This document shows positions 25,505 through 35,700 of a DNA stretch of 50,513 nucleotides, piece after piece. How positions within the stretch are numbered: position 1 is the stretch's first letter; every line of letters begins with the position of its first letter. The notes under the pieces are model-generated. The model was given only the letters and a program-made list of their open reading frames with translations, was not told the DNA's origin and did not search any database. The stretch comes from Caldifarciminota bacterium (GTDB lineage: Bacteria; Hydrothermota; Tepidihabitantia; SM23-42), in assembly GCA_027026255.1 (NCBI GenBank), contig JALVOT010000002.1:1-50513 (forward strand). Reading direction: 5' to 3'. The position numbers were made by a program, and so were the translations under genes.

Positions 25505-25813
25505 GTAATTTTTTTATGCACTTTATTTTTATGTGCGTTGTAAAATATTGGTATCATTGCATTTGCCGTGAATTGTAAGGTTTGATTAAATTTTTCTTTT
25601 ACAGTTGCTCTTTTTGCTTTTTGTAAGATTAAAAATTGTTAATTATTTTACTACAAATATATAGGAATGTAGTAATTGATAATATTAACATATACTATCA
25701 AGAAAATTTTTTTATACAAAAAATCTTTAAGAGGAGAATAAGAATATAAACAGGAGGTACAGAAAATAACAAAGTTTTTATATTAACTACGATTATTTTT
25801 ATTAAATTGATTA
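25505..25813. other. AT-rich intergenic region between two minus-strand operons
   Basis: About 310 very AT-rich bases. An 8-base inverted repeat pairs TTACTACA (25648-25655) with TGTAGTAA (25668-25675), which could be an operator or a weak terminator for the chemosensory operon. A sequence resembling a ribosome binding site near 25752 is not followed by a usable frame. No gene was found. Confidence 0.4.
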
Positions 25814-26125
25814 TTATTTCTTTTTTAGCGTTTGCTCAATCTTAATCTTGATTAATCCGATATTGGCATCCTTATGACAGATTGCAAAGAAGATTCCCTC
25901 TTCGGTTTCTCTGATAAAAAATACACTTTTCTGAGTATAGAAGATTGCCGATGCCTTTTCTACATCAAGGCTTTTTCTGATTCTATTGACAATCCGAGCT
26001 GCAGTGGCGCCAAATTTTTCTGCATCATAGCCGATGGTGAATTGGGCATCAATTATAAAACCGTCATTACTGACCAGACCGGCTCCAAATACTTTTGATA
26101 ATTTTATAATACTGTTGAGTTTCAT
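25814..26125 (-). CDS. Roadblock/LC7-domain protein
   Basis: A single 103-residue roadblock/LC7-type domain, recognised by GAGLVSNDGFIIDAQF at the start and the central alternating hydrophobic pattern. Bacterial members (for example MglB) act as regulators of Ras-like GTPases or as dimerisation platforms. It overlaps the preceding gene by 4 bases and is the last gene of the chemosensory operon. The preceding protein ends with another roadblock-like domain, so the two may form a heterodimer. No MglA-type GTPase is in the window. Confidence 0.75.
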   Translation of the reverse strand: MKLNSIIKLSKVFGAGLVSNDGFIIDAQFTIGYDAEKFGATAARIVNRIRKSLDVEKASAIFYTQKSVFFIRETEEGIFFAICHKDANIGLIKIKIEQTLKKK

Positions 26126-27459
26126 TCTAATATCTCCTTTATCTCTTCAATTATCTTGCGGGCATAAACAAAGATAAGCCCGGGTTTGGTTTTAGGTTCG
26201 GTTATCACAGTGAGCAGGGATTCACCGGTAGCTACCACGCATATCGTTTCATCAGGTTTTTCGATGATGCCGCGTTCCAGACTATCCTTTTGCAGGAATT
26301 TAAAGGATTCATCCGCATCAGAAATAACTGATGCAATCAGAGCGCATAGTTCTTCAATGTCCGGTCGGTCATAGTAGTTTTGAATCAAAAGACCATCCCG
26401 GGAGCAGATAAATGCACCTTTTACCGTTTTGATATCGAGCAAACGCCTCATCGGTGCATCCAATGCCTCGAGCGGGGTTTCTTGCTTTTCAGCCTTTTCT
26501 GCCCAACCAATTTCCGGCAGAACCTCTTCTTTTGTTTTTCCTACAACTTCAGGTTTTTCTTTCTCGTCTGCAGGGACAGCGACTTCAGCTTTTTCAGGTG
26601 TGACTGTTTCGGGTTTTTCTTCTGCTTTTTCTTCAGTAGGTTTTTCTTCTTCAGGTTCGGGTTTTACTTCTTCGGGTTTTTCTTCTATAGGTGTTTCTTC
26701 GGCTTTTATTTCTTCTGTCACTTTTTCTTCGGTGGGGACAGTAACTTCAGTCGGTTCAGGTTTGGTTGGCGTGAGTTTTTCTTCTTCTTTCTTTTCTGCA
26801 GGGACAGTGACTTCGGTCTTTTCAGGTGTGACTGTTTCGGGTTTTTCTTCTGCTTTTTCTTCCGTGGGTTTTTCTTCTTCAGGTTCGGGTTTTACTTCTT
26901 CGGATTTTTCTTCTATAGGTGTTTCTTCGGCTTTTATTTCTTCTGTTACTTTTTCTTCGGTGGGGATAGTAACTTCAGTCGGTTCAGGTGTGGTTGGTGT
27001 GAGTTTTTCTTCTTCTTTTTCTTCTGCAGGGACAGTGATTTCGGTCTTTTCAGGTGTGACCGTTTCGGGTTTTTCTTCTACCCGAGCCGCTTTTAACATT
27101 TCAATCCCCTGTTTTGCCTCACTATTTTCTGGATTGATTTTGAGGGTTGCTTCATAATATTTCAGGGCATTCTCATTGTCTCCGAGTTTTTTATAGCAAT
27201 GTCCAAGATAAAGATTTGTATTTTCACTGTCTGGTGCTTCTGCATATACTTCCTGGAGTATTTTTAATGCCTCATTTATATCGCCATTCATATAATAGGC
27301 CCGACCAAGAATTATCTTTGCAAGTGTATAACCCGGGTTACGCACCAGGCCATCTTTCAGTATTAATATCGCCTCATCTATCATTCCAGAGGAGAGATAG
27401 ACATCAGCCAGGGTTGCAAAGATTAATGCCCCAGAGTCTATCTTTAATTCATCAGCCAT
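26122..27459 (-). CDS. TPR protein with Pro/Glu repeats and C-terminal roadblock-like domain
   Basis: The 445-residue protein has three parts: about three TPR units at the N-terminus (1-120), a long acidic Pro/Glu/Lys/Thr linker (about 125-320) built from two near-identical 76-residue repeats plus part of a third, and a roadblock/LC7-like domain (about 335-445, including KGAFICSRDGLLIQNYY). A GGAG site precedes the ATG. It lies 15 bases after the large TPR gene. The plan suggests a scaffold: TPRs for protein contact, a stiff extended linker and a dimerising or GTPase-contacting end. I do not know a characterised protein with this exact architecture. Confidence 0.75.
   Translation of the reverse strand: MADELKIDSGALIFATLADVYLSSGMIDEAILILKDGLVRNPGYTLAKIILGRAYYMNGDINEALKILQEVYAEAPDSENTNLYLGHCYKKLGDNENALKYYEATLKINPENSEAKQGIEMLKAARVEEKPETVTPEKTEITVPAEEKEEEKLTPTTPEPTEVTIPTEEKVTEEIKAEETPIEEKSEEVKPEPEEEKPTEEKAEEKPETVTPEKTEVTVPAEKKEEEKLTPTKPEPTEVTVPTEEKVTEEIKAEETPIEEKPEEVKPEPEEEKPTEEKAEEKPETVTPEKAEVAVPADEKEKPEVVGKTKEEVLPEIGWAEKAEKQETPLEALDAPMRRLLDIKTVKGAFICSRDGLLIQNYYDRPDIEELCALIASVISDADESFKFLQKDSLERGIIEKPDETICVVATGESLLTVITEPKTKPGLIFVYARKIIEEIKEILE
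26602..27080 (-). repeat. In-gene tandem repeat, 228-bp unit
   Basis: The same DNA landmark recurs at 26602, 26830 and 27058, giving an exact period of 228 bp (76 codons). The units are nearly identical, with only a few differences (for example PTTPEP against PTKPEP), indicating recent duplication or ongoing homogenisation. The third unit is partial. The encoded stretch is low-complexity Pro/Glu/Lys/Thr. Confidence 0.9.
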
Positions 27460-27474
27460 ATTAAATCCTCCATT

Positions 27475-29862
27475 CTACATCTCTTTCTTTAAAAACTCAG
27501 CAAGTTCAACCGTTATCTTGAGACAGTGTCTTATCTTCTCGGCAAGTTCCTCATCTGGACTCAGAAGTAGTGCCTTTTTCCATTTATCACAAGCAGATTC
27601 GAATTGTCCACGCTGCACCAGGATAAGCCCGAGATGGTAATATGGTAATGGTTTTGAGGAATCTATATCAATAGCCTGCTCAAGATGATGATTTGCTTTT
27701 TCAAATTCGTTCTTTTCCAGATAGTATATTCCAGCTGTGACATTGAATTCATAATTGTCCGAATAACGGTCTTTTAAGAAATTCAGGTAATTTTCAGCCT
27801 TATCGAGTTCCTTTTTCTTGATGGCAATTTTCAAAAGGCCGAGGTTTGCATTTATGTCATCAGGTGTTTTCTCATAGAGCTTTTCAAATGATGCCCGGGC
27901 AGATTCAAGGTCTCCCAAATCAAATGAAATTTTAGCGATCTTATTCAAAATTTCAGGATTATCTCTTTCAATCTCTAAAAGTTTCTGGTAGACTTCATTG
28001 GCATCATTTAATCGACCCGTGTGTTCCAGAATATCGGCTTTTGTCTTGAGAATTTTTTTATCTTCAGGATGATTGTTTAGATAGGATTGTAAGACCTCAA
28101 GGGCGTCATCTATATATCCATATTGATAAAGCGCCTCGGCCTTCAGGCTTACTGCTTCATTCCAATCGGGTTTAATCCTCAATGCCATCTCCAATTTTTC
28201 TAATGCCAGGTCATATTCTTTTGACACCAAATAGTTTTTTGCTTCATTAAGATAATCCTGGGGATCAGGGGTTTGGGGTTGTGTAAAGACTTCTCCAAAA
28301 CTGACTTCGGTCTTTTCTTCTTCGGCTGTCATCGGGATATAATATGGTCCAAACTCTGTAAGTTCTGGGGCAAGAAATAGCCGGTATCGTTTCTTTTCGT
28401 AGTTGGGTTCAATTTCCATACCTTTTCTTATATATTCCAGCCCTTCTTCATAATTGCCAAGTTTTGTCAGGATAAAACCTATATTATAGTAGGCACCGGC
28501 ATGACCCGGAGAAAACTCCAGTGCTTTTCTAAATGCCGTCAATGCCTCTTCATCCTTTCCCATCTCCATTAGCGCTATACCCCGACCAAAACATTCATCC
28601 CCATTTTCTTCGGTAAATGTCTTTAATGCCTGTTCATAGTTTTGTTTTTCTAAATAATACATTCCGAGATTGAATCGGGCGTCAGCAGAGCCGGATTTGA
28701 TCGCCTTATCAAACCGGGCAAGGGCATCATCAATCTTATTCTGTTTCATTAAAACTACGGCGAGGTTATTTATCGCCCCCAAATGATTTTTGTTTAGGGC
28801 AAGCGCCTTTTCAAAGAACTCTTCAGCTTTCTCAAACTGTTCCTGTATTAGGTAGACAACCCCAAGGGCATTAGCAATGGGTGCCGAATTGAAATCCTTC
28901 TCAAATGCCTTTTGTAAATACTCAAGTGCCTCATCAAAATTCTTAAGGAAGATGTCAACCTGGCCCAGGGCATAAAATAGGTCTGGATGTTCTTTGTCTA
29001 TTTTCAGGCACTCCTCAAGTTCCCTGCGCGCTTCATTAAAGAGTCCTTTATTTCGATATGAGATTCCCATATTGTAGTGGACCTGATACTCGTTGCTCAT
29101 GGGTTTCGGTACGCCAAGTTGTTCTTTCAGGAACTCCCAGTGTCCCTTATGCTTTTCAATATTAATGGGAAGGTTGGGTTCAAACTGTGCCAGAGCCGGA
29201 TTGAGCTCAATTGCCTTTCTGACTTCCTGAAGGCTTTCTTCAATCTTGCCTTTTTCACCTAAGGCAAAGCCGAGCATAAAATGTCCTTCGGCTGAGGATG
29301 GATCAAGCAGCAGGGATTCCTGAAAATTTTTGATCGCCAGATCAACTACCCCTTTGTTAAAATAGATTTCCCCGAGCACGCGATATACATCAGGTGAGAT
29401 TTTAATTTCTAATGCCTGTTTAATCTCTTCTAATGCGTCATCATATTTGCCAAGCAGTTTTAATGTTGTGCCAAGACCATAATGGGCTTCAAATGAACCG
29501 GGATTGATATCGAGCACCTTGCGATAAAAGATTATCGCCTGAGAATGACGATTCAATTTTCTATAGGTATCAGCAAGTTCCAATGTCTTCTGTTCATCGT
29601 ATGGCTCCTTATCGAGTATGCGGGCAAGTTTTTCGACATGTTGTTCTAATCGTCCGGTTTTTTTAAGTATTATATCGAGATTATTCCTTGCCAGCACAAA
29701 ATTGGGGTCAATTTTAATTGCCTTTTCCAATTCCTCGATTGCCTCATCATAAAGTCCCTTGTTGTAATAAACAATGGCAAGGTTGTTATGTGCACCCGGA
29801 TCATTATCCGGTATGCGTTCTGCAAAACTTTTTAAAATTTTATGTTCTTCAGTAGATATCAT
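27475..29862 (-). CDS. Large tetratricopeptide repeat protein
   Basis: The 795-residue protein consists almost entirely of TPR units, with repeated signatures such as NNLAIVYYNKGLYDEAIEEL and AYYNIGFILTKLGNYEEGLEY; I estimate close to twenty. A less regular break occurs near residues 500-530. No signal peptide or membrane segment is visible, so it is cytosolic. The start overlaps the cheC stop as ATGA. It probably acts as a docking scaffold for the Che or roadblock proteins, by context only. Confidence 0.85.
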   Translation of the reverse strand: MISTEEHKILKSFAERIPDNDPGAHNNLAIVYYNKGLYDEAIEELEKAIKIDPNFVLARNNLDIILKKTGRLEQHVEKLARILDKEPYDEQKTLELADTYRKLNRHSQAIIFYRKVLDINPGSFEAHYGLGTTLKLLGKYDDALEEIKQALEIKISPDVYRVLGEIYFNKGVVDLAIKNFQESLLLDPSSAEGHFMLGFALGEKGKIEESLQEVRKAIELNPALAQFEPNLPINIEKHKGHWEFLKEQLGVPKPMSNEYQVHYNMGISYRNKGLFNEARRELEECLKIDKEHPDLFYALGQVDIFLKNFDEALEYLQKAFEKDFNSAPIANALGVVYLIQEQFEKAEEFFEKALALNKNHLGAINNLAVVLMKQNKIDDALARFDKAIKSGSADARFNLGMYYLEKQNYEQALKTFTEENGDECFGRGIALMEMGKDEEALTAFRKALEFSPGHAGAYYNIGFILTKLGNYEEGLEYIRKGMEIEPNYEKKRYRLFLAPELTEFGPYYIPMTAEEEKTEVSFGEVFTQPQTPDPQDYLNEAKNYLVSKEYDLALEKLEMALRIKPDWNEAVSLKAEALYQYGYIDDALEVLQSYLNNHPEDKKILKTKADILEHTGRLNDANEVYQKLLEIERDNPEILNKIAKISFDLGDLESARASFEKLYEKTPDDINANLGLLKIAIKKKELDKAENYLNFLKDRYSDNYEFNVTAGIYYLEKNEFEKANHHLEQAIDIDSSKPLPYYHLGLILVQRGQFESACDKWKKALLLSPDEELAEKIRHCLKITVELAEFLKKEM

Positions 29863-30473
29863 TCTGTTAAATTTAATTTTTTAAATATAATTTCTAAACT
29901 TGCACTATCAGGAAGGAGGATGAAGTAGGCGCGTAAAGGACGTTCTGAATCGGTGAAGTCAAATTCGGTTTCGACACAGAATATAAAATCTTTATCCTGA
30001 CCAAACTCAATTATTACACTGGAAAGGACTGCACCTACCATATCAACAATCATTCCGGGAACCGAGGGTAGGACAAGAAGCCCCAAAAGTTCACCGAGGG
30101 CATTCATATATGAGCAGGAGAGGATATTGGACACCTCTTTTAAAAGGGATTCCTGCAGTTCTTTAGGTTCTACCCGGTCCTGGAATATTAAAAGGTCGGC
30201 AAGTGTCTGGGCGTCTTCATAGGGATAAAGGAGTAAGGTGCGTCCGGTCAGGTCACCAAGAAAATAGAGCAAGACCGAAGCGACGATATCGTCGGGGTCA
30301 GCGATTTTCATAATTACATCGTTCAGGGTGCCGGTCAGAATCTTGGGAACTCGAACCATCACCTTTTTACCCAGTAGTTGAGATAATGAGGTAGCAGCGT
30401 GTCCACTTCCGATATTAGCCACCTCTTTTAATGCATCCATTTGAATGGCAGAGAGGCGTTTTGCATCAATCAT
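29859..30473 (-). CDS. cheC: CheC-type CheY-P phosphatase
   Basis: CheC-family proteins remove phosphate from CheY-P. The 204-residue protein has both copies of the ExxN-x22-P active-site signature: Glu17/Asn20/Pro43 and Glu113/Asn116/Pro139, so both phosphatase sites look intact. CheX and FliY are related, but the length and two sites fit CheC. The gene overlaps cheA by 4 bases. No CheD partner is in the window. It supplies the signal-termination step of the cluster. Confidence 0.9.
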   Translation of the reverse strand: MIDAKRLSAIQMDALKEVANIGSGHAATSLSQLLGKKVMVRVPKILTGTLNDVIMKIADPDDIVASVLLYFLGDLTGRTLLLYPYEDAQTLADLLIFQDRVEPKELQESLLKEVSNILSCSYMNALGELLGLLVLPSVPGMIVDMVGAVLSSVIIEFGQDKDFIFCVETEFDFTDSERPLRAYFILLPDSASLEIIFKKLNLTE

Positions 30474-31975
30474 TCAAACCCCCTTGGGTCTAAAATCATA
30501 ATTGGTTTTCCATCTGCATAGATTGAACAACCAGAATAATATGGTGTAGAAACCAAGTCATCAAGTTTTTTTACAACAATTTCTTCTTCATCAATAATCT
30601 CATCGGTTACAAAACCTCGTTTCCGTTCCTGGTATTGTAGGACGATTATAGATTTTTTTGATTTACCACTTGGACAATTTAGATAATCTGCGGGTCTTAT
30701 CAGGGGTAGAATCTCGTTTCGTAGTGGATAGAGCTCACGATGATACACCGTTTGGAAATTTTTCTCCTCGGCATAAAATGTTTCCTGAACATAGTTTAAG
30801 GGAATGGCGAATCTATTATCATTTAGTTTGAATATCATCGCCCGAACAATTACGAGGCTTAATGGCAGATCAAGCGTGAAACAGGTTCCTTCACCCTTTT
30901 TTGTATTCAATTCGAATCTGCCTCCAAGTTTATCAACAATCGCACTCACCACATCCAGACCGATACCGCGGCCTGAAATTTTGGAGACTTTATCTCTTGT
31001 TGAAAAGTCAGGGTGAATGATGATTCTTAAAATATCCTTGTTTTGAAGATTTCGCGCCTCGACTTCGGCAATGATATTTTTTTCAAGTGCCTTTTTCTTT
31101 ATTTCCTCAAGACTGATTCCCTTGCCGTTATCAGCAACCGAGATTCTGATTCGTTCCCTTTCCCGGACTGCGGTCAAGGTAATCTTGCCTTCTTTTTCAA
31201 TTCCGTGGTCTAAGGCATTGCGTAGAAGATGAATCAATGGTTCTTTGAGTACATCTATGATTGAGCGGTCAACCTCAATATCTGCACCAATGATTTCAAA
31301 GTCAATCTTTTTCCCCTGTCGTTTTGCTTCATCCCTTAAAAGACGCGGAAAGAAATCGAATACCGTAGATAAAGGTAACATCCGCAGTCGCATTACCTCA
31401 TCCCGTAATGATGATATAAAACGCGCTGATGTCTCGACAACAGTGGTTAAATCATTATTGTCGATCATCTGTTTCAGATGGAGAAGGCGTGCCCTTTGAA
31501 TCATTAACTCATTGGTGAGGTTGAAAAGCTGGTCAAGTTTTTCAGTCTTTATCCGGATTTCACTGATGGTACCTGCCTGACGTCTTGCGCGCATTATCGC
31601 AACCATCTCGCCCTGTTCTATTTTTTTAATGGAATCAAGGATTTTATCGGGAGACGGGAATTCTTGTTTTTCCTTTAAGGCACGCACAAAATCAGTAAGA
31701 TAATCTACGATTGTAAACAGAAAATCTATTAAGTCTGGATTTATTTCGCCTTTTTCTTTGGGAGTGGAGAGCAAGTCCTCAAGACGATGGGTAATCTGTC
31801 CAAGTGTTTCATAACCCATTGCCTGTGCCATACCTTTAATTGTATGGAAGATTCGGAAGAGTTCGAGGATTGATTCACGATTCTGGTTATCCTTTTCAAG
31901 TTTGAGCAAATTTTTGTTTAAAGCCTCGATATAGACCCGGACCTCACTGATAAATAACTCTAAGTAGCTTTCCAT
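30470..31975 (-). CDS. cheA: Chemosensory histidine kinase CheA, short form without P2
   Basis: The 501-residue kinase has an Hpt (P1) domain with phospho-acceptor His44 in FHTIKG, a short linker (about 110-138), the P3 dimerisation helices (about 139-200), the P4 ATPase domain with N-box HLLRNALDHGIE, ADNGKGI and GRGIGLD, and a CheW-like P5 domain. Most CheA proteins are 630-700 residues and have a P2 domain that docks CheY; no room for it exists here. CheY must therefore be reached without P2 docking. It shares one base with the cheY stop. Confidence 0.95.
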   Translation of the reverse strand: MESYLELFISEVRVYIEALNKNLLKLEKDNQNRESILELFRIFHTIKGMAQAMGYETLGQITHRLEDLLSTPKEKGEINPDLIDFLFTIVDYLTDFVRALKEKQEFPSPDKILDSIKKIEQGEMVAIMRARRQAGTISEIRIKTEKLDQLFNLTNELMIQRARLLHLKQMIDNNDLTTVVETSARFISSLRDEVMRLRMLPLSTVFDFFPRLLRDEAKRQGKKIDFEIIGADIEVDRSIIDVLKEPLIHLLRNALDHGIEKEGKITLTAVRERERIRISVADNGKGISLEEIKKKALEKNIIAEVEARNLQNKDILRIIIHPDFSTRDKVSKISGRGIGLDVVSAIVDKLGGRFELNTKKGEGTCFTLDLPLSLVIVRAMIFKLNDNRFAIPLNYVQETFYAEEKNFQTVYHRELYPLRNEILPLIRPADYLNCPSGKSKKSIIVLQYQERKRGFVTDEIIDEEEIVVKKLDDLVSTPYYSGCSIYADGKPIMILDPRGFE

Positions 31976-32334
31976 TATTTCTTTACCAATCGTTCAATTG
32001 ACTCCAGTACCCTTGACGGTTGGAAAGGTTTAACTACATAATCGATCGCACCGGCCTGGACCGCTTCGAGGACCAGGGCCTGCTGTCCCATTGCTGATAC
32101 CATAAGAATCTTGGCATCCGGGTCGAGTTTTTTAATTTCCTTAACCGCTTCAATTCCACTCATATCAGGCATAATGATATCCATTGTTACGAGGTCAGGT
32201 TTCAACTTCTGATAGTGTTCAACTGCTTCTTTACCGGTCGAGGCTTCACCACAGATAGTATGACCGCCCTTTTCTAAAATATCGCTTAGCATACGACGCA
32301 TAAACATTGCATCGTCAACGACCAATATCCTCAT
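31975..32334 (-). CDS. cheY: CheY-like single-domain response regulator
   Basis: The 119-residue receiver domain has the acidic pair Asp7/Asp8, phospho-acceptor Asp52 in VTMDIIMPDMSG, the switch Ser80 and Lys102 in VVKPFQ. No output domain is attached, so it signals by binding a partner. It overlaps cheW by 4 bases. In flagellated bacteria the partner is FliM, but no flagellar gene is in the window, and the target may be one of the TPR/roadblock proteins at the end of the operon. Confidence 0.93.
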   Translation of the reverse strand: MRILVVDDAMFMRRMLSDILEKGGHTICGEASTGKEAVEHYQKLKPDLVTMDIIMPDMSGIEAVKEIKKLDPDAKILMVSAMGQQALVLEAVQAGAIDYVVKPFQPSRVLESIERLVKK

Positions 32335-32756
32335 TTATCCTCCTTTGATAGGGTCTTTACCAGGTCCAAAATAAGGATTGGTTTTTCTCCTGTTTCACAA
32401 ACTCCATAAAAAAACCTTTTTTCTTTCTTTGTTGCAAGAAATTCTGAACGGCGGTTAATATCTTTTTGCTGAATTTTTTTCGTGCCGAATAATTCATCCA
32501 CCTTTAAACCAGCCAGACGGCCTTTTTCTTCAATTATCAATAGCACATTTCCATTTTCTTCTCCTTTAAGGCCGAGCCTCTTTTTTAAGGAGATAACGGG
32601 GATGATTTCACCACGGACATTAACCAATCCCAAAAGAAAATTTGGTGTCCCCGGAACCATTACCGGTTCGGTTGATTCTGTTACCTCACGGACATTTTTA
32701 ATATCAACCCCGATATGCTCGTCTCCAATTCTAAAAACAATAATGGTATCCATCAT
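32331..32756 (-). CDS. cheW: CheW-like coupling protein
   Basis: CheW links chemoreceptors to CheA. The protein of about 141 residues has the family core TIIVFRIGDEHIGVDI, the central NFLLGLVNVRGEIIPVISL and a final GILDLxKT-like strand. I start at the ATG at 32756, which overlaps the receptor gene stop as ATGA; in-frame ATGs 9 bases upstream and 3 bases downstream are alternatives. The tight overlap with the receptor suggests coupled translation. Confidence 0.93.
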   Translation of the reverse strand: MMDTIIVFRIGDEHIGVDIKNVREVTESTEPVMVPGTPNFLLGLVNVRGEIIPVISLKKRLGLKGEENGNVLLIIEEKGRLAGLKVDELFGTKKIQQKDINRRSEFLATKKEKRFFYGVCETGEKPILILDLVKTLSKEDK

Positions 32757-35700
32757 TCGACCCATAGATTTCTAAACCGAATAATACCGAAGGGGTCAAC
32801 ATTAAAACCGCCAATCCGTTTATTCTTTACATAGGATTCAACACCATGTGAGATAAAGACCCAGGGTGCATCTTCAACGATTATCTGCTCCGCCTTTTGA
32901 TATAATCTTATTCGTTGTTTGATATTCGGCTCGGAACGGGCTTTTTCAATCATCTCGTCAACCCGGGGATTTTTGTAGAATGATGTATTACCCGGACTTC
33001 CGAAACTGCGGGAATGGAAAAGTGGAAAGAGAAAATTGTCCGGGTCACCGTTATCTGAAAGCCAGCTTTTTGTGCATAAAAGGCTTTTTCCTTTATATCC
33101 TTTTTCCAAAAATTCTTTCCAGGGCATCGGATTTATGACAACGTTGATACCGATTTTTTTAAAACATTTCTTTAAGTATTCGGCACGTTGGATTAAAGTT
33201 GCGCTGTCTCGAATATCAAGTTCATATTCCTGGTTTAGACCACTGCCAAATCCTGCTTCGCGCATCAACTCTCGCGCACGATCCAGGTTGTATGAATAGC
33301 CTTTAATCTCAGGATTGAATGAACTTAATCCCGGAGGGAAGATACCCCGGGCCGGCACCGCCTGACCTTTTAAGATATTACGGCAATAATATTCTCTATC
33401 CAGGGTATAATTTAACGCCTGCCGCACCCTCTTATCTTTGAACGGAGTATCCATTTGAACATTGATTCCCAAATAATAAGTTGAGAGCACAGAGCCGGAT
33501 ACAATCTCATCCTCAGCGAATTCTTCTATCATATTGGATGTTAGCTGCATTATATCTATCTTTCCCCGGCGAAAGAGTTCTATAGCTTCATTGTCATCTT
33601 TAATGATTTTTACAATAATCTGGTCAATAGGTGGACGTCCATCAAAAAAATCTTCAAAATCCTCAAAGATAAGCTCCTTTCCTTTGTTCCATTCTATTAA
33701 TCGGAAAGGTCCGGCACCAATCGGTGATTCAGGGTTGAAATTATCCGGGACGACATCACAGACACCGGAGGCAAGATTAGCCAGAAAGGGCAGGTAAGGA
33801 TATTTTAGTATAAATCTAATGCGATAGTCATCAACCACTATCATATCATCAATATAATCAATGAAAGCGAAATTGGGACCCTTTCTAATCCGCCTTATTG
33901 TATCTAAAACATTCTTTGCTGTCAAGGTCTGTCCATTATGAAATTTTACATTTCTTTTGAGGTAAAAATCCCATTGTGTTCCATCTTTGGATACGGTGAA
34001 ATATTCGGCAATCGCCGGGATTAAATTATTTGTGGAATCAAAGGTTAAAAGACCGGTGAAGGTTTGTTCAATAACCTCATGGCTTCGGGCATCAGTTTTT
34101 ATTGCCGGGTCTAAGGTGATTGGTTCAACCGACATTCGAAATACAATTGTTTTATATTCCTTTTTTAGGATTAAAATATCTTTGTCATAATTTTTAAGCA
34201 TCGTTAAAATTTTTTCTGATGTGCGCGAACTGGATTCCGCCGCTTTAAAATATTGGGGAAATTTTTTTTCAATCTTGCTGTATTCTTCTTTGATAAGGCG
34301 AAATTTGGCACCAAGATCATTGCATTGTTCAATCATCTTTGAAGTTGATTCTACCATTTCGCCGATTAAGGTATCAAGATTTTCTAATAAATTTTTATTT
34401 TCAACGAATGATGTAATAGCCGATTTCAAAAAAGAGATTCCCTGTTCAACATCACTAAGACTGCGGAGCAGGAGATCAGAGAGATGTTGAAAGTTTTTTA
34501 TCATTTCATTCTTTATTTCGGCAATCTCCGATACAAATTCGGCGGTTTTCTGGGAAAGACTCTTTATCTCTTTTGTTACTATACCCAGGGATGGGGCATA
34601 TTCGCCGCCCCGGGCACTTTCGATGCCGGCATAAAGACCCAGGATGCGAGAGCGTTCCATTATTCTTTTTAAATCGCTGAGAGGTAAATCAATTTCATAT
34701 ACTATGGTCTTCATTGAATTGATCTTCAGGTTGAGAGAGGTTAGTATTTTCAGGATATTCTCATAGAAATCTTTCCCCCGGGAAAGAACATCAGTGCCAA
34801 GTTTATTTGTTTTCAACCAATTCTTTAACTCCTCGGCAATATCCTTTGTAATTTTGAGCAGATGATTGGTTTCTGATACAAATTGCAAGATGGGTCGTTC
34901 AGAGAATTCACGGCCGATTTTGGAGACATTCTGGATAACCGTTGTTTCGGTGCTTTTATCGTAACTCTTTCGGGTGTTGGTCAATGCAATCCTCAGGGAA
35001 TTATAGATATGGGCGAAACTTGAATTATCCTTGACCTCAAGCAGGGCTTTGCGGATATTGTTAATATGGCGGAAGATTGTGCCCAGGCTGATTTCTAATA
35101 CTGCAGAAAACCGGGCGGTGTCATATATTTCATCAATGCGTTGAGATAACTTCTGATTTTCTTTTATTAGATGGTTATGCAATGCCTTCTGTTCAGCAAC
35201 CGAATCGGAGATTGTTTTGATATTTGCCTCAACACCCGGAATGAGTACCAGAAGTTCATCAGTGATATCGGAAAATTCTTTATTAATCTGTTTTAGTTCA
35301 AAGACTAATTTACTAACGCCGAGGAGGTCATGTCCCAGATTTACTACTTCCTGGATAATCTTCTTTGAAACATCAGGTATTAAATTTGTTGGAATCCTTG
35401 AACTCCGCACCAGGTTTGTCATTTCCCGGGCAATTACTTCAAATCCCCGACCTCTTTTCCCGGCATGAAAGGCAGTGATACCTGCATTCCTTGATGCGAC
35501 TTCAATGGATTCAGATACGGTATTTATATTTTTTATTGTATCATCGAGTTGTACACCCTCTTTGTGTATCTGGTCAAAGGTTTGGGCAACCATCTGCAGG
35601 TCCTCACTGATACGATTTGAAATCTTGAGTGATTGGTCCACCCGGGTGATTGTCTGTTCAAGTATTTCTTTCATTTTTTTGATTTGCTGATCAAAGACCG

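Noticed and set aside
26429-27157. A 242-codon plus-strand frame rich in Ser and Phe
   Set aside because: It is antisense to the Pro/Glu repeat region of the TPR-roadblock gene, and its composition is a by-product of that repeat. No ribosome binding site or known domain is visible.
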